From Astragalus membranaceus (Eukaryota; Streptophyta; Magnoliopsida; Fabales; Fabaceae), in assembly GCA_039519185.1 (NCBI GenBank), contig CM076851.1:56140227-56204226 (forward strand): 64,000 nucleotides of DNA, given 5' to 3'. Position numbers and translations under genes: made by a program. Positions 9,734 to 20,706 of the stretch are shown here, piece after piece; position 1 is the stretch's first letter; each line of letters opens with the position of its first letter. The notes beneath the pieces are model-generated. The model was not told where the DNA came from. It was given only the letters and a program-made list of their open reading frames with translations, and ran no database searches.

Positions 9734-10305
9734 GCCTCCGGCAAGTTGGTCGAGCGATGGCAGCCCTAGTATCTATTGGGGTGACACGGGAAATCTTGAA
9801 TTTCTAAGTCTTTTCTCCTTGGTAGTAATCTCCAAACGGGCTCTCTTTATTCGGCTTTCACCCATCCAAATGGAAGAAGAAATAGAAGTGTGAAGGGGAA
9901 AAAGAAAGAATGGTAACCTGTACCCGTGCACAGATATATATATATATATATATATATATGCTTCTAAAAAATTCAAATGAAAGGACCAGACTAGCCCGCC
10001 ACACCTCCATCCAACAGCGACAGAAGAGGAACGTAAATTAACGGCAAAGATCAACCCGCATTTCATATCCCGCCACCAGATGGACACACGTGGAAGGCTA
10101 AGGGGAGCAGTTATGTCATGACTGCCTAGGGAACCGGCGTGATGACTACAAATTGAAACTCGGGCCGCATCAATCAAATCAAATGTCAATTCAGAAGTCC
10201 AAGACGGCTGAACGGTCAAACGACAAAAACAAGAATGTCGTGTAACCAAACGGTGAACACAAAGGAAACCAAAATACCATTTTATTACTGGAAGAAGACA
10301 ATGGA
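9734..10305. other. Spacer, probably element A sequence, with an (AT)n microsatellite
   Basis: Contains a dinucleotide AT/TA tract at 9934-9959. A 158-residue minus-strand open frame (10249-9773) includes the microsatellite translated as a repeated YI run and resembles nothing known. It is not called as a gene. Confidence 0.4.
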
Positions 10306-10308
10306 CCG

Positions 10309-12096
10309 CACTACAAAAAAATGGAAAATAGTGACCGAAATATCAGTCGCTAACTAGGAAAAATCGGTCACTAAACGATTTTGTGACTGAATTAGCGACC
10401 ATAAAAAATCAGTTGCTAAATCAATGGTCGCTAACCATTAGGGACCGATTTGGTGACCGCTTCTTTAGTGACCGTTTTAGTGACTGTAATTGTGACCGAT
10501 TTGGCGACTGCTAATAGATACTGATTTTGTGGTGACCGATAGTTGCGACTGATTTAGTGACCGGTTTAGTGACGGATTTAGTGATTGATTTAGTGACCAA
10601 ATTAGTTACTGATTTAGTGACTAAGTTAGTGACTGATTTAGCGACAGTTTTGGTGACTGATTTGCAGCTAGTTTAATGACTGTTTTAGTGACTGATTTAG
10701 CGACCAGATTTTTGCAACTGATTTTGTGAATATTTTGTGACTATTTGATGACTTATTTAATTTGTAACATGTCAATGGTTAAGAATATTTTTTTATACTT
10801 GCTGGATTCATGCTAATTTCTGCACATTAAAAACATAATGTATTTGGTAAAAAAACATAATAGTATTTTTAGATTAAAACCTACATAACATAGCAATTAG
10901 TTTCTAAGACATAAAGACATAAAATGTTTAACTCTCTTCGTCACTTTGTCCCTCTGAATCAGACTCTTCATCATCTCTGTCTCCATCATCTTCGTCATAC
11001 AGCTCTTCATTAGTTGGAGGTTGTTGATACTTCATCATTTTCATCAATTTTTTTATCATCTTGTTATTTTGCTCACAAGTGTTCTTGGTATTTTTCATTT
11101 CAACTCGAAGTTCATGTCTTTCGGTTCTCACCTCTTCCAACTGATTTCTGAGTTCATTTAGCTCCTGCCTTTGCACCCACTCAGATGATGAAGAACTTGA
11201 ACCGTAATAGTAAGGTCTCAGCACTTCGGTCGAATGTAGTCCATAGCCATACACCGTTCCTTTATTTACTCCAACTACAACACGCCATACATCCATCTGA
11301 CTTGGTGGTTTAGTTCCTTGCAAGGATGCAGCTTGGGTCTGTTCTTCCCATTCGCGTGTAAAGATCTCCTGTTGATATGGATATAAGACCAATTAATATT
11401 CAGGACACTCAAATAAATTAAAACCAACATAAAAGACAAAATAGAAACAAAAATTGATAGGTCATTACATTCGTATGTTCTGATCGTCTATCCGCCCAAG
11501 TGTTATCCTTACGATGTTGGTGTGTGCGACGAAACAAATCTATAGGCTCTGGAGGGGTTCCTTTCAACTTCGTCTAAGAACATAAAGAAGATACAAATTA
11601 AAAACATGTTAGCATCAAGAATTAGAACACGAACTTTCAACATGAATTTACCCTTGTGATGGCTCGCGTTCGTAGTGCCTCTGGTGAAAGTTACAGGATG
11701 CCATTGTTAGGGTTCTATGAAGGAGATATGGTTTTTAGTTGAAAGGGCTTTTGGTTTTCTGAACGTGGGAAGCTAATATTTTTTTTGGTCAAAGCTAATA
11801 TTTTTTTTAGAAGGCGGAAAAATTTGGGGGGAAAAAGTTTTAGAGAAGGGGGGAAAATTTTGGCCCGAAACTTTCTATGTTTGTTGATAGAAAAATTTTA
11901 ACCAAAATATTCAGCAACTGAAAAAACAGTCACTAATAGCGACTAAAATATCGGTCACTAGCGTTAGCGACCATAAAAGCGGTCGAAAAAGATAAAATTA
12001 TTTAATACATCCAACTTGGTCTCTAAGTCGGTCTCAATAGTGACTGAATATATTCGGTCTCCAATTCGGTCACTAAATTTCGTTTTTCTCGTAGTG
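10309..12096 (-). mobile_element. CACTA (En/Spm) transposon, 1788 bp, TSD CCG
   Basis: Begins CACTACAAAAAAA and ends TTTTTCTCGTAGTG, i.e. inverted CACTA termini, flanked by the 3-bp duplication CCG at 10306-10308 and 12097-12099. Both subterminal regions (10330-10760 and 11900-12085) carry many direct and inverted copies of 'tgaccgatttagtgac'-like motifs, the usual transposase-binding repeats. Only a short C-terminal transposase-associated gene is present, so the element is non-autonomous. It is inserted in sequence that belongs to element A. Confidence 0.9.
10928..11573 (-). pseudogene. En/Spm-type plant transposase fragment inside the CACTA element
   Basis: Two exons can be read on the minus strand. 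Exon 11573-11469 encodes 'GTPPEPIDLFRRTHQHR' and a following 'WADRRSEHTN'. An intron (11468-11369) has GT and CAACAG borders. Exon 11368-10928 starts 'EIFTREWEEQTQ', continues through 'SLQGTKPPSQMDVW' and 'GYGLHS', then a coiled coil (about 40 residues, EL/RxEL heptads), and ends in a very acidic D/E-rich tail. The motif order matches the plant Ptta/En/Spm transposase-associated domain. A remnant upstream exon may lie near 11700-11650 ('LSPEALRTRAITR'). The catalytic DDE region (TNP2) is missing, so this cannot mobilise the element by itself. Such proteins in intact elements bind subterminal repeats. Confidence 0.7.
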
Positions 12097-12099
12097 CCG

Positions 12100-12538
12100 G
12101 GAAAGGATGACAAGATCCACTCCCCAAAAGACAAAGTGGCTCATCGCAATGAAGCAGAACGCATCGAGTTCTCTAGGCATTCCTGGTAGCAAAAGAAGAA
12201 TCAGCAGAACATAAGTCCACAACTCTCAAAAATTAAAAACCCCCTCCTCGAGTTCTCCAGCACTCTTGGTACGCACCAAAACACTGACAATAATGCTCAG
12301 AGAACTTGAGGATAGAAGCCTGATCTCGACATAAAAATGATGAAACATGGTAAAGAAACGAGAAGAGAAGCAACAAAGGCAACAATGGCACATGAAGAAC
12401 AACTCAACACAACCCTTTTATATAGCCCAGGGAAAGGTCGGTTATGAGGCCAGACATTTATTGGGCACAAAAAATGACAGTCAAGTCAAAGGGGGAAACC
12501 AAAAAGATAAGGTCAAAGTCAACGATCAAGCGGTTAGG
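12100..12538. other. Flank between the CACTA element and element B; contains a minus-strand TATA motif
   Basis: No gene recognised. On the minus strand 'ctatataaaag' (12415-12425) looks like a TATA box and could have been the promoter for the antisense gene of element A further left, although the CACTA and other insertions now intervene. A purine-rich 'caaagggggaaacc' at 12487-12500 could be a degraded polypurine tract. Confidence 0.3.
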
Positions 12539-12640
12539 TGTTGTGTGAAAACGTGTGCAAGTATAAACAGTCCAACAAGTAGTAAAGTGATAAATTGAGA
12601 TCGTTCCCACGAGGATTGAAGTCTAATATATGCCTAATTT
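12539..12640 (-). repeat. Truncated left (3') LTR of element B
   Basis: About 100 bp match the right LTR from 17850 onward, then similarity stops near 'atatatgcct'. The rest of the LTR and the polypurine tract were deleted, and integrase C-terminal sequence begins about 150 bp later. Confidence 0.65.
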
Positions 12641-12789
12641 AGCTAACAAATTAGTGAGGTAAAATAAAATGACACAAGTTTTTGTAACCATCCTATATAA
12701 CCTTCCCTCTAATGTTTGAGTCTAGAATTGAACATTAGAACCTATCCCCCTTCAATAAGATCCTTTCTCTGAATTTTTCTGTCATGCCA

Positions 12790-15700
12790 AGCTTTGGTCT
12801 TGGCTTTGTACAATTATGCACTCTCATAAGAAAAATGTCTCATTTCTTCCAATTCATTCAATTGTAGAAGTCTAGCTGCTCATGCCTTCTCATAATCAAA
12901 GTTGAGCTTTTTGATGGCTCAAAATGATCTATGCTCAAGCTCCAATGGCAAGTGGTAAGTTTTGCCATAAACAATTATGTAAGGAGACATTCCCAATGGA
13001 GTCTTGAATGCAGTTCTATAAGCTCATAAAGCATCATCCAAATGATTAGCCCAATCCTTCCTTGTAAGCCCCACCATCTTCTCAAGAACCCTTTTTACCT
13101 CTCTGTTAGACAACTCAACTTAGCCACTTGTTTGTGGGTGGTAAGCTGTGGCAATCTTGTGCTTCACTCCATACTTGGCCAGGAGGTTCTCAATTAACTT
13201 GTTTCAAAAATGAGAGCCTTCATCACTAATAATGGCCCTAGGAGTCCCAAATCTGGTGAAGATGTTTCTTTGCAAGAACTTGCTGACAGACTTAGCATCA
13301 TTGTTAGGCAAAGCAACAGCTTCAACCCATTTAGACACATAGTTCACAGCTTCAAGTATGTACAAACTGCCAAAAGAATGGGGAAAAGGTCCCATGAAAT
13401 CCATTCCCCAAACATCAAAGAGTTCAACCTCCAAAATGTTGGTTAAAGGAATTTCATGTTTACTTGAGATATTCCCTGTCCTTTGACAACTGTCACACCT
13501 TTTAACCATCTCACGTGCATCTTTGAATAAAGTGGGTCAATTGTATCCAGATTGCATCACTTTAGTTGTTGTTCTCATCCTTCCAAAGTGACCCCCATAT
13601 GGTGCTGGATGGCATTGTTGCAGCACCATGTGCTGTTCTTCATCAGGCACATATTTTCTCAATAGTTGGTCAGGACACTTTTTGTATAGAAAACATTCAT
13701 CCCAGAAATATTGTTTGACTAGATGAAAGAAGCTTTTCTTTTGTGGGATAACATATCACAAGGAACTACCTTGCTGACCAAGAAGTTCACAATGTCTGCA
13801 TACCAAGGTGCTGCAGCATCAGTTGCTGCAGTATCAATTGCGAGCAATTGTTCATCATCAACGCACTCATTGATTTCTCCACTTTGATTACCTGCACTTT
13901 CACCTTCCAATCTAGACAAATGGTTAGCAACTTGGTTCTCCACCCCTCTTTATCTCTAATTTCAAGATCAATTTCTTGGAGGAGGAGAACCCATCTTATC
14001 AACCTAGGTTTTGCATCTTTCTTTGAGATCAGATACTTGATGGCAGAGTGATAAGTGAAAACAATAACTTTAGTGCCAACTAAGTATCATCTGAATTTGT
14101 CAAATGCAAAAACCACAGCTAATAATTCTTTCTCACTGGTGGTATAATTCAATTGTGCATCAATAAGTGTTTTACTAGCATAGTAAATACAATGGAAAAC
14201 TTTATCATACATTTGGCCACGGACAGCTCCTATGGAAAAGTCACCAGCATCACACATCAATTCAAATGGCTTGCTCCAATCTGGGGTTACAATCACTGGT
14301 GTTGAAACCAGTGCCTTCTTAAGTTTGTTGAATGCTTCCACACAAGGTTCATCAAAAACAAAAGAAGTGTCATGCTATAGCAATTGACACAAGGGCTTTG
14401 AGATTTTAGAAAAGTCCTTAATGAACTTTCTGTAGAAGCCTGCATGACCCAGGAAGCTTCTTACACTTTTCACATTTGTAGGAGGAGGCATCTTCTCAAT
14501 CACTTCAACCTTGGCTCTGTCAACTTCAATTCCCTTATTTGAAATTATGTGACCTAAGACAATCCCTTCTTGTACCATGAAATGACAATGCTCCCAATTC
14601 CATACCAGATTAGTCTCCTCACACCTGTCTAAGATTTCCTCCAAGTTACTGAGACACTATTGGAATGATTCCCCAAACACTGAGAAATCATCCATAAACA
14701 CTTCCATAGACTTCTCAATGAACTCAGAAAATTGACATCATGCATCTTTGGAATGTGGCTGGTGCATTACATAGACCAAATGGAATCCTCCTAAAGGCAA
14801 AGGTACCATAAAGGCATGTGAAAGTAGTTTTTTGTTGATCTTCAGGCATAATGGCTATTTGATTATAACTAGAGTAACCATCCAAGAAACAATAAAACTC
14901 TTTACCAGCCAATCTGTCTAGCATTTGGTCAGTGAAAGGTATGGGAAAATGATCCTTCTTTGTAGCCTTGTTAAGTTTTCTGTAATCCATACAGATTCTC
15001 CAACCAGTGACAGTTCTTGTAGGAATTAGCTCATTTTTCTCATTAGCTACCACTGTTACGCTTCCTTTCTTAGGAACACATTGCACAAGGCTTACCCATG
15101 CACTATTTGAAATAGGGTACACAATGCCAGCATCTAGCCACTTAATGATTTCCTTCTTGACAACCTCCTTCATGATGGGATTCAACCTCATTTGCCCTTC
15201 AATACTGTTATTTGAATTTTCATCTAGAATGATTCTGTGCATGCAAATGGTAGGACTAATCCCCTTTATATCAGACATTTTCCACCCAATAGCCTTCTTA
15301 TGCCCCTTTAGGGTAGTAACGAGATCATGCTCTTGACTTTTGGTGAGGTCAGAAGCTATGAACACAAGCAATGTATCATTTTCCCCTAAGTAGGCATATT
15401 TCAAATGCTTGGGCAGCTCTTTAAGTTCAAGTGAAGGAGGCTTTTCAATTGATGGAATGTTCTTTTTAAGGCATGAATCTTCCATCTCCAAAGACTCATA
15501 TTTTCTTGCCCAAATTTCCTTGACAGAAACTTTATCATTTAACACACCTTCTTCCACAAGCTCTTCTTTCTCAGTTTCTGCAAGATCCTTGACCAGATGG
15601 TCAATTTGCTTGTGGAAGTGTTTCTGAACTACAAAATTAAGAGAAGCCACATATGAACACTCCTCAGTCCCTTGGTTAGGAAACTTGAGAGCATTCATCA

Positions 15701-16556
15701 CATTGAGTTTGATCTCTTGGTCATTGACCCTCATGGTCAATTCTCCTTTCTGCACATCAAAAAGAGTCTTCCCTGTAGCTAAGAATGTTCTTCCAAGAAT
15801 GATAGGTACCTCTTTATCTACATCAAAATCCAGAATAACAAAATCTGTAGGAAAAACAAACTTGTCAACTTTAATAAGCACATCCTCTATTATCCCTTCA
15901 GGATAGGAAATAGACCTATCAGCTAACTGAAGGGTAACAATGATGGGCCTAGCAATTCCAATACCAAGCTGTGTAAGTATAGATTTTGGCATCAAATTGA
16001 TGCTTTCACCCAAATCACATAGAGCACCGGCAGTATAGGACTCCCTAATGGAACAAGGGATAGTTAGACTGCTAGGGTCCTTTAACTTTCTTGGAAGCTT
16101 GTTTTGCATGATCATACTGGACTCTTCTGTCATTGCTACAGTTTCAAACCCCCCCAATCTTCTCCTCTTGGTCATCACATCTTTCATAAACTTTGAATAA
16201 TTGGGCATTTGTTGAAGTGCTTCAACTAAAGGGACATTGATGTGAAGTTGTTTAAGCACCTCTAAAAATTTGACAAATTGCTTGTCTTGCTGAGCCTTAT
16301 TTAACCTTTGAGGAAAGGGTGGAGGTGGCACAGCTTGATCAAGCCTAAGTGATGGTATTGGTGCAGCATCAAATGCTATAGCATCAACTGTGACAACATC
16401 TGTTGTATTCTTTTTTTCATTTTTTTCTTTTTCTGTTCTTTTTGTACCACCACCTGTATCAAGTGATGGCCCTGCCAAATCCTTCCCACTCCTCAAAGAT
16501 ATATCCTTGCAAGTCTCTTTCCCCTTAGAAGTTGATGCTTCAGTAGTGGAAGGCAA
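12790..16556 (-). pseudogene. Element B gag end, protease, reverse transcriptase, RNase H and integrase, broken
   Basis: Minus-strand reading, in order. The gag/pro junction has 'DISLRSGKDLAGPS'. The protease has 'GALCDLGESINLMP' (DLG, usual for Athila). RT starts near 'VVKKEIIKWLDAGIVYP' and includes 'CFLDGYSSYNQIAI' and 'RIPFGLCNAPATFQRCM'. After a stop near 14724 the catalytic box reads 'FMDDF' (about 14690). RT connection follows ('FLGHAGFYRKFIKDF', 14644-14375). RNase H has 'MCDAGDFSIGAV' and 'TSEKELLAVVFAFDKFR'. Integrase (13509-13204) starts with 'CDSCQRTG' and has catalytic 'DVWGMDFMGPF' and 'IISDEGSHF'. Its C-terminus down to about 12790 includes 'LELEHRSFWAIKKLNFD' and 'AARLLQLNELEEMR'. 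The RT-RNase H-integrase order is Ty3/gypsy, and the sequence style is Athila. At least five breaks abolish function. Confidence 0.85.
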
Positions 16557-16718
16557 TGATCCACTAGGTCTCTAGGTAAGAGCAGTAGCTATCTGACCAA
16601 TTTGATTCTCCAAGTTCTTAATGGCAGTCCCTTGAGTCTGGTACTGAGTTTTTGTTTCATTCATGAAAGCCTTAAGCATTGCTTCCATGGAATTATCAAC
16701 TGCTGATGCTGGCTTGGG

Positions 16719-17710
16719 TTAAGCAGGAAATCCTGGTGGTGTTGCTGGAGCTGCAGCAGGTGCTGCATTGTTGCTCCATTTAAAATTTGGATGGTTCTTC
16801 CACCCAGGATTGTAGGTATTTGAATAAGGGTTATTGTTTCTATTGTATCCAACATAGTTGACTGAGATAGGGTTGGCTGGACATTCTTTATATAGGTGAA
16901 CTCCTTCACAGTAGACACAACTGGTGGAACCTGCTGGGGCTTGCTCAACTACTGCAACTTTAGCTTCTATTGCTGCAGAAACAGGTGCTGCAGCATTGTG
17001 TGTGCTTAAGTTTTTGATCATATTGGTAAGGGATGCCACTTGAGTAGATAAAGCAGTGACTTCACTCACTTCATGCATCCCAGCCACTTTTTTCTGAGCA
17101 CTCTCTCTGACTGTAGGCCATTGGTAGCTATTTGCAGCAATAGTTTCAATGAGATTATCGGTATCAGTATAAGAACCATTTAACAAGACTCCTCCAGATG
17201 ATGCATCAAGCATGAGCCTGGTCAGAGGTTCCAGCCCATTGTAAAAAGTTTCCATTTGAACAACAACAGTCAATCCATTGTGAGGGCATTTCCAAAGCAA
17301 CTCTTTAAATCTTTCCCATGCTTCAAACAATGTTTCAAATTCAGTTTGTCTAAAAGAGGTAATTTCAGTCTTCAATCTGGCATTTTTTATAGGTGAAAAG
17401 TATTTAGTCATTAAATTTTCTGCCATTTCAATCCAAGTAGTGATAGAGTTAGGTTCCAAGGAATTTAACCAAACCTTAGCTCTATCCTTCAAGGAATATG
17501 GGAAAAGTTTAAGTTTAAAAGCATCATTTTCAGGCTGTCCCCCAGGCGGACCTTCAGGTCCATCACCATGTTGAGAACCATGTAAAGAGGCCAGTAGCTC
17601 TGCCTAATTCAATAAGTCCTGGATTACTATTTATCCTTCGCAACCTTCTGAACAGTCTTTCTATCTCTGGATCCAACTGAAATTCTGGTGTAGAACACCT
17701 GCGCATATGC
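16719..17710 (-). pseudogene. Element B gag (Athila-type), disrupted
   Basis: The longest intact part (17492-16719) starts 'KDRAKVWLNSLEPNSITTW' and continues with 'FETLFEAWERFKELL', the conserved capsid core. It ends with a zinc-knuckle-like 'CVYCEGVHLYKEC' and then 'NPYSNTYNPGWKNHPNF', a hallmark of Athila gags. Upstream codons to about 17710 ('LDPEIERLFRRLRR') belong to the same protein but contain a stop. Alanine-rich stretches around residues 165-180 and 240-250 come from repeated gctgcagc codons. The family role is nucleocapsid/capsid formation. Confidence 0.8.
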
Positions 17711-17825
17711 TATAGCACCTACTGCTGTAGCAACAGATGCTGTGGCAACAGAAACAGCACACCAAAATTAGAAAACAAAAATCACTAACTTGCTAACTAA
17801 TTAAATAGTCTATTAAATTATTCAA

Positions 17826-17846
17826 TCCCTGGCAACGACACCAAAA
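17826..17846 (-). other. Primer-binding site of element B
   Basis: Minus strand reads 'ttttggtgtcgttgccaggg', a slightly mutated version of the 'ttttggcgccgttgccgggg' site seen intact in element C at 44411. It sits next to the LTR border TG at 17850. Confidence 0.75.
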
Positions 17847-17849
17847 CCT

Positions 17850-18685
17850 TGTTGTGTAAAAACGTGTGCAAGTATATACAGTCCAACAAGTACTAAAGTG
17901 ATAAATAGAGATCGTTCCCACGAGGAATGAAGTCTAATATATGCCTATGTCTAGGTTTTAAGCAAGGAGTAGTAAAGTGTCCTTTAATACCCACAATCCA
18001 TATTATCTTTTGAGATCTATTCATAAACCTTTTCAGAATTTATAAATGCTACTTAAAATTAGTAGGCCTTTCCTAATTTAAGATGGAAATATTAACTCGC
18101 AAAAGATAAAATGCTAAAACATCAAATACACTTCATTAAATATACTAAAACTTCATTACATAGATATTAGCATTCCAACTAAGAGTGATTAGCTCATAAT
18201 GAGCGAACAACACAAGAAATACAACACAAACATAAATTCTAAAGTCATAACTAAGAAATACGAGATAGAAATTATACTAAGATGAAGAAACCGAAGGTAG
18301 GATCCAAGAACAAGGCTTGGAGATACGAAACAACTCCCAAAATTAGCAAATCTTCAAGTATGTTAGCTCCTGTAATTGCTGTAGCAATACTCTCAGCAAT
18401 GGTGTTTCCACTTTGGTGATTTAAGGTAGCCAGGGTATAAAAATTGAGGAAAGCTATTTTTAAACTTTCTCCTTCTGACCTAGCGTAGTAACTGAAGAGG
18501 AAAGGCTGCCTTAAATAGTCCTAGGGTACATGATCCAAGAAAACCCTAATTTGGAGGCGCCCCTTCAAATTTTGCTATTAAACCCATACTGGACACTTGA
18601 CACTGAATTTCAAAAAAAATAAGTACCTAATTTACATGAAGATAAGCTTGTCCTTATAAATAAAGTATTGAGAAGTTTATCTGAA
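17850..18685 (-). repeat. Right (5') LTR of element B, outer end not resolved
   Basis: Starts TGTTGTGTAAAAACG next to the PBS. It contains 'gctgtagcaatactc' and runs to about 18685, where a Helitron-like terminus begins. No TG...CA outer end or target duplication was found, so the LTR is probably truncated. Confidence 0.6.
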
Positions 18686-18725
18686 CTAGCCCTAATACTC
18701 GTGCGATGCACGGGGTCGGCTAAAT
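18686..18725 (-). mobile_element. Helitron-like 3' terminus
   Basis: On the minus strand a GC-rich hairpin 'cccgtgcatcgcacgag' (18698-18714) is followed a few bases later by CTAG and then T, matching the Helitron rule (hairpin then CTRR, inserted before T). The same hairpin occurs at 22808-22824 and 26787-26803. The 5' end is not identified; the SINE at 18745 interrupts the body. Confidence 0.5.
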
Positions 18726-18744
18726 TTGGTTTGTGTAAAATATA

Positions 18745-18942
18745 GTTTTTTTTATAATTTGGACAATTGTTGGCTACCAACATAGTGTCTTGGCGCTTTC
18801 AACGAAAGACTGATATCACCTCATACTTTGGAGCAAATTTCGCACTGGCCAACACTGAGTTTGTCCACTGCGGGAAATCGAACTCGGGAGCATCGGGTCA
18901 ACCCTGTGTCCCAAGGTAGCCTATGCCACTAGGTCAATGGTG
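18745..18942 (-). mobile_element. SINE (tRNA-derived), minus strand, with target-site duplication
   Basis: Minus strand carries an A-box-like 'tgacctagtggcataggc' and a B-box-like 'gagttcgatttcc' at about the expected spacing near its 5' end. It ends in an A-rich tail (T run at 18745-18752 on the plus strand). Flanking repeats 'ttggtttgtgtaaaatata' (18726-18744) and 'ttggtttgtaaaatata' (18943-18959) are the target duplication with a 2-bp indel. Length about 198 bp. Confidence 0.75.
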
Positions 18943-19442
18943 TTGGTTTGTAAAATATATAATCTAATAACTTTTACGGGATTTGATTCTCTCCATTGAC
19001 GTTATAGTCAAGTGAAATCTCAACCATTAATTAAAAAGTAAGAGAGAAAAACTTTATCACATTAAAAAAAAAGGAGAAAGAGTAATGAATTGTTTAAATT
19101 TGACACTTGACACTCTTAAATGAAATCATCAATGGAGAGAATCTATTCACAACTTTTACACATATTAAATAAGATATTGTGTATTACATTTAATATTTGT
19201 AGTTGACCCATACTTTTCTATTTTGTACTCCCTCCATTCCACTTTATAAGTCGGTTCAACCATTAATTTTTCCAAACACTTTAAATTTAATCCACTATCT
19301 GCTATTAGTTCATCTGGTATAAGTTATTTTATCTGTTATCCGCTAGTTTATCCGTTATCCAATTATTTTTTACCAGAAAGAGTCATCATACATAAAATAT
19401 TAAAAAACTAAAATCTTTCCACATAAAATTGTCTTCACGAGA

Positions 19443-19453
19443 CCATAAATAGG
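19443..19453 (+). promoter_or_regulatory. Probable TATA box of the second defensin-like gene
   Basis: 'cataaataggt', about 100 bp before the ATG, at the position equivalent to 333-343. Confidence 0.5.
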
Positions 19454-19547
19454 TTCATCTTGGACACTCACCTACACTAATATCAATCTAAATCGAAAAC
19501 CAATTGGAGAAAAAACTAAAGGAAAGTTGATAAAGAATTATTGTCTT

Positions 19548-20042
19548 ATGGCGAACCGTAAATCAAACTCTTTCATTTTCTTTGCCATCCTGGTTTTAGT
19601 TTCTGCAGGTAATATAACCTCTTCACACCATTTTTTTCTAGTTTAACTACATATGTTTAAAGAATTAATCTCATTATTTGTTTTTTTTCTTTCTATTTTG
19701 TGGAGCACAGTTCAATTAACTGTAGTAGGAGGTGTTTGCTCAGCAGTTGTGGGAAGATGTGATAAAGCAAATTGTCAATCCCATTGTCAATCGTTTGATT
19801 CTGTAGTATTGAAGTGGTCATGTTCATTCATGAACCTATGTGTCTGTTGGTTCGATGATCATGCGCCTCCCCCTGGTTCAGGAGTAGCTTCTTGCAGCAT
19901 TCCCATAGGATTATGTGATAAATCATGTGATTTATCTTGTTGCAATTCTAAGTGTAGTCGCATATACCCCAGTCGTGGTACTGGTCGTTGTATCGATGCC
20001 TTTAATATGTCGTTGTGCCTTTGTGCCTACCCAGGGAATTGA
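19548..20042 (+). CDS. Defensin-like (DEFL) secreted cysteine-rich peptide, paralogue of the gene at 438
   Basis: Exons 19548-19608 and 19711-20042. The intron has GT...ACAG borders and the same phase as its paralogue. The signal peptide begins MANRKSNSF and ends VSAG. The mature chain keeps all 16 cysteines and both two-residue CxC endings (LCVC, CLC), but about 17 of 110 residues differ from the first gene. Examples are GS to GR before the second cysteine, and NSG to SRG in the second domain. Changes cluster in exon 2; the intron and 5' UTR are nearly identical between the genes. As in other two-domain DEFL peptides, a secreted defence or signalling role is likely but unproven. No frame damage is seen, so both copies may be expressed. 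Confidence 0.85.
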
Positions 20043-20511
20043 AATACTTCTTAGTTGAAATAATAAATTTAATAAATATATTTGTTACTATTTCAAATGT
20101 CTCATTTGATTTTATTCATCTTCTTAATCTATCATGCCTTCAAATTGAAGTTACGCAATGAACTCTAGCTTGTGACAATAAGAAAAAGTGGAATGATGTA
20201 AAGAGAATAGTAAGACTCTTGTTTGATAAAAAGTAAGGGATAATAAATAAGTTATTGAATAGAAGATAAGTTGGGCTATGGTGAAATAGCTTATAGTTGA
20301 TGGCAGATAAGCAAACAGTGTGAATTTAAAATATTTCGTAAAATTAATAGTTAAACCAACTTATAAATAAAAAGTGAAATAAATGAGCATTTTTAATTGT
20401 TGCTTGAAAATGAGAGAGAGATTCTTCATATAATGCGGAATAATTAAGAAGGAATTTAATTAAAATAACAGGTAAAAAAAAGAGAAAACTTTAATGTAGC
20501 ATATAGAAAAT

Positions 20512-20706
20512 TCCCATGAGCACTTGGAAGAAATGGTTTGTGTCTCTTTCAACTTAACCAAGGTCTTAGGTTCGAATCCATCATTGGACATACAACAGTG
20601 TTAAATTTCTTGAGGGAAAGATTTGTCGCCCATTGTGGTCCTACCTGAGAGATTAGTCTCTGCAGTTGCGCGCAAAGGATACCTGCAGGTTTATACAAAA
20701 GAAAAA
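20512..20706 (+). mobile_element. SINE, 195 bp, with perfect 16-bp target-site duplication
   Basis: Flanked by GTAGCATATAGAAAAT at 20496-20511 and 20707-20722. A perfect B box 'ggttcgaatcc' lies at about 20570, with a degenerate A box upstream; the 3' end is A-rich ('acaaaagaaaaa'). It is absent from the first duplicate, so it inserted after duplication. Confidence 0.85.

Larger units (their letters stand above)
12539..18685 (-). mobile_element. Element B: decayed Athila-type Ty3/gypsy retrotransposon
   Basis: Order on the minus strand: LTR remnant (right), PBS, gag, protease-RT-RNase H-integrase, LTR remnant (left). Both outer parts begin TGTTGTGT on the plus strand and share about 100 bp including 'gtgcaagtat', 'cagtccaacaagta' and 'gagatcgttcccacgagga'. 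The left LTR is reduced to that segment, and the right end stops at a Helitron-like terminus. Many stops and shifts show it is old. Confidence 0.8.

Noticed and set aside
9773..10249. 158-codon minus-strand frame
   Set aside because: It includes a translated (AT)n microsatellite (YIYIYI) and shows no known motif or gene structure.
13204..17710. Plus-strand open frames within element B (for example 15007-15336, 15409-15627)
   Set aside because: They are antisense shadows of the Athila gag-pol gene, which has clear protein motifs on the minus strand.
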